Positions 56,262-64,000 of a stretch of 64,000 nucleotides of DNA are shown piece after piece; within the stretch, counting starts at the first letter, position 1; every line of letters begins with the position of its first letter. Below the pieces are notes generated by a model that worked only from the letters and a program-made list of their open reading frames with translations, did no database searches and had not been told where the DNA came from. Made by a program: the position numbers and the translations under genes. The DNA lies in the NCBI GenBank assembly GCA_964017045.1, contig OZ024794.1, positions 5,430,329 to 5,494,328 of the forward strand, read 5' to 3'. The stretch comes from Omphiscola glabra (lineage: Eukaryota; Mollusca; Gastropoda; Lymnaeidae).

Positions 56262-56860
56262 GAAAGTGACACATCATATGTCTCAGTTATCATTTAAAGT
56301 GAATGTACACATCCAATGCGAAAGTTATAATTTAAAGTGAAGTGACATATCATATGCCAAAGTTATCATTTAAAGAGAAGTGACACATCATATGCTGGGT
56401 GGCCGAGTGGTCTGAACTGAGCAAATCTCAAGCTAATGGTCAGGAGCTCAATCCCCGCCAAAGCCCAGTCAAGCAAAAAACACCACCAGCACCCCAGGTG
56501 GATGGGACTCGTTAACCTTGGACGGCAACCCATCTAAGAGAAGGCAACTCTGAATTCAAACCCGGAGATGGGGAGATGGAGTTCACATGCGCCTAACTGG
56601 CAGCAGTGAGACCTCTCGAACATCGAACAGCGGAGCGCCGTGAGCATGCTATGGAATTAGCGCTATATAAGTACTCCAATCAATCAAGGAGATGACTTTG
56701 TAACGCGCTTCGAGCCTTTGGGGATGAAGCGTGATTTTTCAAATAAACTTTATTATTATTATTATTATATGCCAAAGGTATCTTTTAAATTGAATGGACA
56801 CTCATGTACCAAAGTTATCATTTAAATGAAATGGAAACTAATATACCAAAGTTGGCCATA
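56262..56860. repeat. ~37-bp minisatellite interrupted by a SINE
   Basis: Units with ACATATCATATGCCAAAG and TTATCATTTAAAGTGAA at 56262-56393 resume at 56767 (ATATGCCAAAGGTATC) after the SINE. Confidence 0.85.
56394..56770 (+). mobile_element. tRNA-derived SINE, forward orientation
   Basis: The tRNA-like head contains a box-A-like TGGCCGAGTGG (56399-56409) and a box-B-like AGCTCAATCCC. The body holds a single GGACTCGTTAACCTTGGACG module and CAAACCCGGAGATGG, then GCGCTATATAAGTACTCC near 56660. The 3' tail is (ATT)n at 56750-56768. ATATGC on both sides (56390-56395 and 56767-56772) is a plausible target duplication. The TGGCCGAGTGG head points to a Ser/Leu-type tRNA ancestor. This copy shows the unexpanded form of the SINE at 13050. 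Confidence 0.85.
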
Positions 56861-57059
56861 TAAAAGTCGTTTTTGATCAATTTTCAAGGTAATGTTTAAA
56901 TGTTGGTCAATAATATAGTTTTAAAAACCCGTTTCATTCCTAACATTGGTGACTGTTAAGCTTGGTCGAATAGCAAATTTATTCGAAGTTTTCTTATTTT
57001 ATTATTTCATTTTGGTTCGCTCGGGGGGGGGGGGGGTCGAGAATTTGTGACACTTTGTG
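56861..57059. other. Unique spacer with G run
   Basis: G run at about 57023-57037 just before duplication arm B. Confidence 0.4.
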
Positions 57060-58480
57060 ACAGGGGGGAAGGGGATTCAAAAAATTTCTGACGTCACTTT
57101 TCTTTAAAATCTAAAATTTTCTAATTTTAAAAAATCTTTATTTAATTAATTTTAAAAACATCTATTTGAGGTCGAAATTGCCTCAGGAATTATAGGTATT
57201 ATGAACTCAGTCGCTCACACCTTTTGTAAATATCTAAAAATGACGCAAAAACAATTGATGACATTTTACATTCGGCTTGTGGATGACTTTGTTGTTTCGC
57301 GTCATATTTTTCTAATAATATTAATCCGTTATGGTAAAATGTTAAAAAATAAAATAAGATCTTAGTTTATTTATAAAAATTGTATGTATGTTTTGTTTTT
57401 ATTAGGTGTGACGTGACACCGGGGGGAGGGGGGTTAAAGAACTTGTGACACTTCGTGACAGGGGGAGGGGGTGGGTGTAAAATGGTCATTTTTGCGTGAC
57501 GTAATTTACGAACGACCCCTTATTTAAAAAAAGAAACACGAAGTGGATCTCCGCATCCAGTCCTTTCCAAAGGCCTAACATGCGTTTCTTCTCAATCTCA
57601 GGGAAACATCCATCAAAACAATTTTTTTGTAAATCACCGATCATTCATCATACCGACTCATGACACACTTCATTCAATTACTACGATATGTAATGAGAGA
57701 AGATTAGATCGCAAAGAGAATTTTTATGTAAACAATCGTTTCTCTTTCACATCTTCTATGCAGCTTATTGCGCCCTACCGTTGATATGATACAAGGCACC
57801 TATGGATATGATACAAGGCACCTGTTTGATATGATACAAGGCACCTATTAATATGATGCAAGGCACCTGTTTGATATGATACAAGGCACCTATTAATATG
57901 ATGCAAGGCACATATTGATATGATATAAGTCACTTATTGATATGATACAAGGCACCTATTGATATGAAGCAAGGCACCTATTGATATGATTGAAGTCACC
58001 TATTGACATGATACAAGGCACATATAGATATGATACAAGATACCTATAGAAATGATACAAGGCACCTATTGATACGATACGAGTCACTTATTGATATAAT
58101 ACAAGGCACCTATTGATACGATACAAGTCACTTATAGATATGATACAAGTCACCTTTTAATACTTAAATTAATGACAAACACACCATCCTTTCGTCGCAC
58201 TCTCAACTACTTCCAAATATTTTCTTGGCAGATATCATCCATACCAATTACTGCTTACGACCTTTGGTCCAGACTCGTCAAGTTACCAACATCAATTGAA
58301 CTGTTCGCATTAAGTCCCTCACACTTACGACCCTTGGTCCAGACTCGTCCAGTTACCAACATTAATTAAACTGATCGCATTAACTCCCTTACCCCCAACC
58401 CCGCCCCCATATACTTTTGTTGAACATATAAAAATAAAGGTTTAAACACTGGGGATATGATGCATCTGTGTTGGGATATG
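57060..58480. repeat. Segmental duplication, arm B, distal part
   Basis: Colinear with 35898-36960 of arm A (TCAGTCGCTCACACCTTTTG, GTGACGTAATTTACGAACGA, CCATATACTTTTGTTGAACA). The shared sequence is followed by the GATGCACC array rather than by the gene, which resumes at 61140. Confidence 0.9.
57775..58162. repeat. ~22-bp minisatellite, about 16 copies
   Basis: Units of TATTGATATGATACAAGGCACC with drift; the expanded counterpart of 36600-36695 (4 copies). Confidence 0.92.
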
Positions 58481-58772
58481 ATGCACCTGTGTTGGGATAT
58501 GATGCACCTGTGTTGGGATATGATGCACCTGGGTTGGGATATTATCCATCTGTGTTGGGATAGGATGCACCTGTGTTGGGAAAGGATGCACCTGTGTTGG
58601 GATATGATGCACCTGTGTTGGGATATGATGCACCTGTGTTGGGATGGGATGCACCCGTGTTGGGATATGATGCACCTGTGTTGGGATAGGATACACCTGT
58701 GTTGGGATATGATGCACCTGTTTTGGGATAGGATTCACCTGTGCTGGGATAGGATGCACCTGTGTTGGCCAA
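58450..58772. repeat. 21-bp minisatellite, about 15 copies
   Basis: Units of GGGATATGATGCACCTGTGT plus T. Arm A has only about one and a half units at 36929-36951. Open frames on both strands here are repeat translation. Confidence 0.95.
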
Positions 58773-59298
58773 TAAAATGAGATCAGCTTTAATGTCACAT
58801 TATATTGATCGTATCCCAGTTGATATGCAGGTAATCTAGTTCACACTCCCGTGAATTGTGTTTATGTTATCAGAAACGTAGAAGGGCCTGGTTTGCTTAA
58901 TGTCTTACATGGTAACCAGCTTATTAACAGAGGCGTAAAAAGTGATCGGAGGGGGGCGGTTCGCCCAGGGTAGCAATTTATTTTCTTATTTTTAGGTGGG
59001 AGATTATAGGCCTTTTGCAAAAGGAGGGGGGGGGGGTTTCGTGTAAAGCAGTGGTATTAACCACAACTACACACAGTGTGCTCATTCAGTAAACATTAAT
59101 TATTGGTCAAATTCAGAGAAAATTTGCAATCATTAAGACAATGTATATAAAAAATTATGTACCTCAATGTGAGTGGTGACCGATCTGTTTGAATATATGT
59201 GGTAGTCAACATAAGCAGATAGTATGTGCATTGATCATAAATAGAGTTCTGTCAACTCAACCCAGAGGATGCTTGCATAACCTGGCAACAGTGACATG

Positions 59299-59760
59299 GG
59301 TGTCACGGTCAGATTGTGTGGTTACTTTTTTGTGTGTATGTTTGGGGGGGCGGAAAGAGAGTGCTGGTGGTATTGGCTATATTTTTCCACGAGTATGACC
59401 GTCTTGGCAGGGGGGGGGGGGACCCAGGGGAGAAAGTGTTTGTTGTGAGTTGTGAAAACATTAGAGTGGTGAATGAATGTGAACATTTTTCTTGTTATCA
59501 CGAGTGCATGGGCAATAATGGTATAAAAGGAGAGACAGATTATTATTAGGGAGAGAACGATTTATTATTGCGTGTGGATTCGACAGAGTGTTTTTTGGAG
59601 TGAGGACTTCGTATAAACTTTATGATGCTGTTTTGTGTATTCATTGGATTTGTTAGTCACTTCACATGACTATTCAATAGAAGGTGCTGTGTTTGAACAC
59701 TTATATTTTCAACAAGTAATAAACATATTCGATGACTCTTAAACGACGTTGCGTGGTTTT
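59299..59760 (+). other. LTR-like or promoter-like module
   Basis: Starts TGTCACGG and contains a TATA box, GGTATAAAAGGAGAGACAG (59520-59538), and an AATAAA at 59718-59723, about 195 nt downstream. This spacing is typical of an LTR (U3-R-U5), but I found no matching CA end, second LTR or target duplication. It could be a solo LTR with a degraded end or chance. Confidence 0.3.
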
Positions 59761-60176
59761 TTCCTTTTAAACTATCGGCTTTATAGGAGCCAGGAAAATG
59801 TACAAGTACCAGCTTTCCAGAAGCTTAAGAAACGGAGTTGTAGACTCTGAAACGATTTTCTGTGGCTACAGAAGGGACCTAATCTCCTAGACAACGTACT
59901 TTTCGCCACAATGGGTTAGGGCAGTCGGCCACAAATCGGCTTTAACTCCGGAACACATGGTTCTTGACAAAAGGTTGGCTCTCAAATTTTTTTTATTGTT
60001 TTGCTGCTATTTCACTCTTTTGACTAATGGCCGACCAGTGGGTTAGGGTTATGGTTAGTGTTGCCTACTCAAAAATAATAAATTTACAAGAAACTATTCA
60101 AAATGTGCACATTTATTACTGACACATTTTATAATAAAATAAGGACGTTTAATATTTAATCTTAGAATATATTTAA

Positions 60177-60343
60177 GCAGTGGTGTAGCTAGGTTTGCTG
60201 CTACCCGGTGTAGGCCAAGATTTTAGCCGCCCCTAACCTCAACGAAAAAACATTGCAGTTGGTGGAAAATGCAGCCCCTCAACATAAAGTGAATAAGTTC
60301 CACCCGGGTGGACAACCCCCGCCCCCTTCCCTCTACGCCACTG
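60177..60343. mobile_element. MITE-like element with CAGTGGTGTAG ends
   Basis: Left CAGTGGTGTAG (60179) and right CTACGCCACTG (to about 60343) are inverted with one mismatch. About 165 bp long, similar in size and end type to the element at 11249. No clear target duplication. Confidence 0.5.
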
Positions 60344-60384
60344 TCCATACAACTATGTTTTTTTAATTTTTTCTTTGCTTTTGT

Positions 60385-60730
60385 TCTTGGCTGGTTAGCA
60401 AAACCTTTTCGGGACAGCAAATAGACCCACTTCGCTGCAACCTATGAAGCTGAAACTTGTCACATAGACTCGTTGCCAATGACAAAACGTTCTTTCAAAG
60501 TTTCATCCTCACCCCCAACCCCCAAAAATAAGTTTTTCCTGTTTTTCAAGAGGGAGATGAGGTAAATGTGATGCCACAGAATTCATAAAATAAAATTCCT
60601 TTTAACTGCGCTAAATGAGTTGTATTTTTTAAATAACCCAAGTGCATTTGGTACGTTTTATTTTATTTTCTTTTTTTCTGAAATGGTGAAACAAGTCTGT
60701 GCTTTAAAAGCGGGTGGGTCATTAGAATAT
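60385..60730. repeat. Dispersed repeat family, copy D
   Basis: Contains CTTGGCTGGTTAGCAAAACC, TAGACCCACTTCGCTGCAAC, CTTGTCACATAGACTCGTTG, then AACTGCGCTAAATGAG and AAAGCGGGTGGGTCATTAGA. Same order as copies B and C. Confidence 0.75.
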
Positions 60731-60834
60731 AAATATAAAATTATTGTAAAAGTGCATATAAAGGACTTATACAAAAAACGTGGTTTTTTTGGGTTTGTTT
60801 AATTTATGATTATATCTGTATGACTCAAATTGGA

Positions 60835-60968
60835 GCCAATTTTATAACGTTATCATGTTGTCTGGCATTCTCTTAGTGTTGAATTTCTAACGTTATCATG
60901 TTGTATGATATTCTCTTAGTGTTGAATTTCTAACGTTATTATGTTGTATGGCATTCACATAAATGTTG
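60835..60968. repeat. ~45-bp tandem repeat, 3 copies
   Basis: Modules TAACGTTATCATGTTGTATG and GCATTCTCTTAGTGTTGAAT. Confidence 0.9.
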
Positions 60969-61228
60969 ACTTTCTCTTCATTGTGATCTTACAAGGGTCG
61001 AGGAACAAAGAATATTATTGAATTTTTTAAAATTAATTTCGACCCTTCTGTTTCACTCTAAAATATGTTGTAAAATATCATTTTTTTTAAACCCGATACC
61101 ATTAAGGGCCATTGCCCCTCCCCCTTGATACACACATCTTTACTTTGATCTAATTACAACTATATTATATTTCAAGAAATGTGTGGGGAAATATGAACAC
61201 AGAAAAGAACAGCACTCATGGAATAATA

Positions 61229-61234
61229 TTTATT
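61229..61234 (-). terminator. Poly(A) signal AATAAA for the arm-B prokineticin-like gene
   Basis: Conserved in position with 37027-37032 of arm A. Confidence 0.7.
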
Positions 61235-61315
61235 TAATACATGTCACACAAATACACAACTCAGAATTTACATGTTCACTGCCTTCTAAATATTACTGAA
61301 CATCTGGTGTAGTTG

Positions 61316-63503
61316 CTATCCAAAGGAACAAATTCCCATCTTTCCGTAGGTGGGGCTCTCCTTGCCAATGGGCGCACAGAAGTAGCCAGTCTCACAGGGG
61401 CAAAGGTCAAACTGCGTGACCATGTTCTCAGGCTTAGTCCAGGCATAGGGCTGTTTTGAGTAGCAGTAGTCCGCCACGTCCCCCATGCGGCGGCACACTC
61501 CTTCTTTGGTGTTTGGGTTCTGCACGCAACATTGAATGTTGGAGCAGTCAGAGCCAACACTACAACTGTTGGACATGACGCAGTTGACATGAACCTGTGG
61601 GGAGACATTATGGCAAATTAGGATTCAAGATAAGAGCTATATTTAGATTTAGGATTGTTACCGTTACAAGCATTAAACTTTACGTCAACTGGAAAGGTGG
61701 GGGGGGGGCTGTGTTTGAAGACGAGGGTGGCAAGTGGGGCTGCCTTATTTCCCCAAAGTTGAAAGTATCAATCCCACACTTTGAAGAGACTCGTTTCCTT
61801 AATGGTGACAGTCTATCTCCACATAGGCCACACATAAAGAGGGCACCTAGTTGCAATAGCCTAACTATTGACTATATATAATTTAAGATCTGTAATGGAA
61901 GTGATGACGCAAGTAGCAGCGCTACAGAAGATATTTTTAGCATATTGAGTTTCTCATATATATATTGCTTCTGGGGCGTCCTGCTTCCTCTTCAAAACCG
62001 CCCCCCTTAAACTCAATTATTTTATATACAGGTGGGAGGGGGGGCTGTGTTTGGAGAAGTGGTTGGCAAGCGGGGCAGCCTTATTTCCCCAAAGTTGAAA
62101 GTATCAATCCCACACTTTGAAGAGACTCGTTTCCTTAATGGTGACAGTCTATCTCCACATAGGCCACAAATAAAGAGGGCACCTAGTTGCAATAGCCTAA
62201 CTATTGACTATATATAATTTAAGATCTGTAATGGAAGTGATGACGCAAGTAGCAGCGCTACAGAAGATATTTTTAGCATATTGAATTTCTCATATATATA
62301 TTGCTTCGGGGGCGTCCTGCTTCCTCTTCAAAACCGCTCCCCTACCAACTCATTTTTTAAAATATAAACAGCACTGAGTGAAAATTAAAGGCAGTCATAT
62401 AGTTAGATTTTTTTTTTCTTTAAAAAGTTTTTTTTTTAAATTTTATTTAATGTCACTGTTTTTTCCCATCTTTGTTCTGGGTCTTCACCCCTCACAGAAC
62501 TAGGTCATGGACCATCGAACATGTGTGCGCCTGTGAGTCTTTTCCGAAGCCTGCCACAGGAAGGTATTGCTATTTTCGTTATACAGCGACTGTTGTTTCG
62601 TCTTTTTTATTAAATGAGCGACGTCATCTTCTCTGTCAACGGTGTTTTTTGTTCAACGTTATCTCGATTCCGGAATCCTGCAAATGCCTGTTCTTATCAG
62701 TGAGGTTTTTTTCTTGACACAAACAGTTGACGAAGGCAATGCACTGTCACGACGACACAGGGCAAAATGTTTCGTCGCATATTATAGAAAAGGAGAAGTT
62801 AACTCTTTGTTGCAACACTTGGACCTAGCGGGTATTTTCTCAAAATAACCGCACCCGATGTAAAAACTGCAGCCGGTTAAGCCCTATACCGTTTATATAA
62901 CGCACTACAGAGAACAATTTTGGCTTTTATTTATTTTCCCGGGTAAACATTTACCACCTTGACCTATGACGTGTGCTGGTCTCCACGTCACAGGAATACC
63001 CTGTGCTCTGTATTTAAAGATGTCCGTTAACTAAGTATAAGCGTGTTTGGACTGCGATAAAGCTTTTAAGTAGATTAATGAGACACAAACAAATTGTGTA
63101 AATAAAACAATATACGTTCAACTTTGATAATAAACGCGCAGAATACAAATGTAAATGTTTAATGATGAAGACATTCGCCGAAACGTCCACATATTTATTA
63201 TGTGTTATTATTACATAAGCTGAATTTATAATGTTTTATTTACACACATTTTTTGTGTCTAATTAATCTAAAGATGTCCGTCATATTTCAAACTTTAAGG
63301 TATTAATTTTTTTGTTATGTTAGCGTTCTTTGCTGAATAGGATTATAATATTTAATTTATTTTCTTTCATGAAAATAGATATTCGCATTTTTTTTTTTTT
63401 TTTTTTAAATACTACAAAAGGTCATAACAGTGTACTTAACATATTTTCCTTAAAAAATACTCACTATCACAATGAATGCAGCCACTATTTTGAAGTACTC
63501 CAT
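61316..63503 (-). CDS. Secreted prokineticin/AVIT-fold cysteine-rich protein, copy B (two exons)
   Basis: Minus strand: exon 1 is 63465-63503 (MEYFKIVAAFIVI, then donor GTGAGT) and exon 2 is 61316-61594 after a TCTCCCCACAG acceptor, joined in phase 0; 105 residues. All ten mature cysteines and their spacing are unchanged from copy A. Exon 2 differs from copy A at 9 of 279 nt: five change an amino acid (E to Q, D to N, L to V, T to S, K to Q) and four are silent. Exon 1 has four nucleotide changes giving three replacements, all hydrophobic-core or adjacent signal-peptide positions. Splice sites and poly(A) signal are intact, so both copies look functional. The five mature changes remove two acidic and one basic residue, slightly altering charge. 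Tandem paralogue of the gene at 37114; intron 1.87 kb. Confidence 0.78.
61690..62345. repeat. ~335-bp tandem duplication inside the arm-B intron
   Basis: The block from AGGTGGGGGGGGGGCTGTG to TTCAAAACCGCCCCCCTT is present twice (61693-about 62028 and 62029-about 62343); arm A has it once (37495-37806). Both arm-B copies share changes (for example GACTATATATAATTTAAGAT after CTAACTATT), so duplication followed the arm split. Confidence 0.88.
62600..62850 (+). pseudogene. OTU-like fragment, arm B (frameshifted)
   Basis: Same segment as 38107-38352. The block reads ISIPESCKCLFLSV before a frameshift; a second frame carries DEGNALSRRHRAKCFVAYYR. The Gly-Asn of GNCLF is lost, which supports decay. 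Confidence 0.35.
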
Positions 63504-63846
63504 TGTTTGAAGCAACATTTGTCAGCAAATTCAGTCTAGAAATATTCAGGGTGCGGTGTAAATAAACGCTGAAGTCTGTACCGAAGTGTTGTCATCGGTT
63601 GTTTCCCTTGTGTCTGACTTCAGTAGCAACTGATGACTCAAATTGTTAGCTTATAGCTGCGGGGATTTTATGTAGATCCTGGCTGGCGGATTTTTCATTA
63701 GTGCCCCGCAATTTGATGGCGCTTGATTGATAAGCTAATAGTTTTGTGACTGTAAATTCATTATGTCACGGAAGGTGAACAGGATGCTAACTAATCACGT
63801 GATAAGAACGGATTATTGGCAACAAGATGAAAAATAGTATTGTTAA

Positions 63847-64000
63847 TATGAAAAATATCATTGTTAATACAAATGGAAATTTGATTTTAAAAATAAATTA
63901 AAGAGGACGAAAAGGCGAAAGAGAAGAGAGAGTCTGTTTTATTTGGAATACTAATAGAACAACCATGCACAGTAAGACAGGACACTTTGACACCGTGTAA
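63847..64000. other. Right edge of the window, nothing recognised
   Basis: Unique AT-rich sequence after arm B; it lacks the 26-bp array that follows arm A. Confidence 0.5.

Larger units (their letters stand above)
58773..61139. other. Sequence unique to arm B (insertion of about 2.4 kb)
   Basis: In arm A the array runs directly into TAATTACAACTATATTATAT (36948); in arm B that sequence resumes only at 61146. The insert contains G runs (59022-59036, 59410-59421), an LTR-like module, a small MITE, dispersed repeat copy D and a 45-bp triplet repeat. No host gene seen. Confidence 0.8.
61140..63846. repeat. Segmental duplication, arm B, gene-proximal part
   Basis: Colinear with about 36946-39622. 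Contains gene copy B, an internal tandem duplication (61690-62345), and the end AGGATGCTAACTAATCACGT. Exon 2 is 270 of 279 nt identical to arm A by direct count. Confidence 0.93.

Noticed and set aside
56394..56470. Functional tRNA gene
   Set aside because: Box A and box B resemble a Ser/Leu-type tRNA, but cloverleaf stems are not closed and the sequence continues into a SINE body with (ATT)n tail.
58442..58798. Opposite-strand frames (IPTQVH and DMMHLCW repeats)
   Set aside because: Both strands open across a 21-bp minisatellite; nearly absent in the paralogous arm A.
61597..62217. Two similar forward frames (SPKLKVSIPHFEETRFLNGD) in the arm-B intron
   Set aside because: They lie on the 335-bp duplicated noncoding block; the frame begins in a G homopolymer and has no splice or start support.

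Overview
The window is metazoan nuclear DNA, most likely from a mollusc and probably a gastropod; the organism is inferred, not read directly. The support is spliced genes with GT-AG introns, an amidated-neuropeptide precursor, secreted ten-cysteine prokineticin/AVIT-type proteins, several LINE clades, hAT elements, a tRNA-derived SINE and an intact-looking LTR retrotransposon. No bacterial-style operons, rRNA genes, bona fide tRNA genes or CRISPR arrays were seen. The DNA is AT-rich, with many long G or C homopolymers. By hand tally, roughly a fifth to a quarter of it is tandem minisatellite.

Layout. 1-8.2 kb is minisatellites, opening with a 16-bp array that has a 797-bp higher-order period. 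8.4-10.6 kb is a broken Rex1/CR1-like LINE whose RT core has been amplified 12 times. 13.05-13.85 kb is a reverse-strand SINE whose middle has been amplified 12 times. 14.65-17.75 kb holds two further LINE 3' fragments. 18.65-19.06 kb is a small two-exon neuropeptide-precursor gene. 21.87-22.55 kb is a hAT remnant with terminal inverted repeats and a target duplication. 23.1-24.5 kb is a 15-bp array open in all forward frames. 25.0-25.2 kb is the last exon of an unrecognised minus-strand gene. 26-35.8 kb is mostly minisatellites.

35.9-39.6 kb and 57.0-63.85 kb are the two arms of a direct segmental duplication. Each arm carries one copy of a two-exon, minus-strand gene for a secreted prokineticin/AVIT-fold protein. 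The second arm has been opened by an insertion of about 2.4-2.7 kb and by array expansion. Between the arms lies a 7.28-kb LTR retrotransposon (40154-47436) with 316-bp LTRs, a 5-bp target duplication, a tRNA-Pro-like primer site, and gag and pol in the same frame separated by a TGA in the readthrough-prone context TGA-CTA-G. Its pol order is protease-integrase-RT-RNase H, the inverted Gmr1-type order. Two further nonsense codons in gag and a triplication at the integrase catalytic Glu suggest this copy is dead as it stands. 47.5-56.8 kb holds dispersed repeats, two more hAT remnants, minisatellites and a forward SINE.

The host genes that can be supported are the neuropeptide precursor, the two prokineticin-like paralogues and one terminal exon. 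Everything else is mobile-element debris or tandem repeats. A recurring theme is minisatellites arising inside or at the edge of mobile elements.
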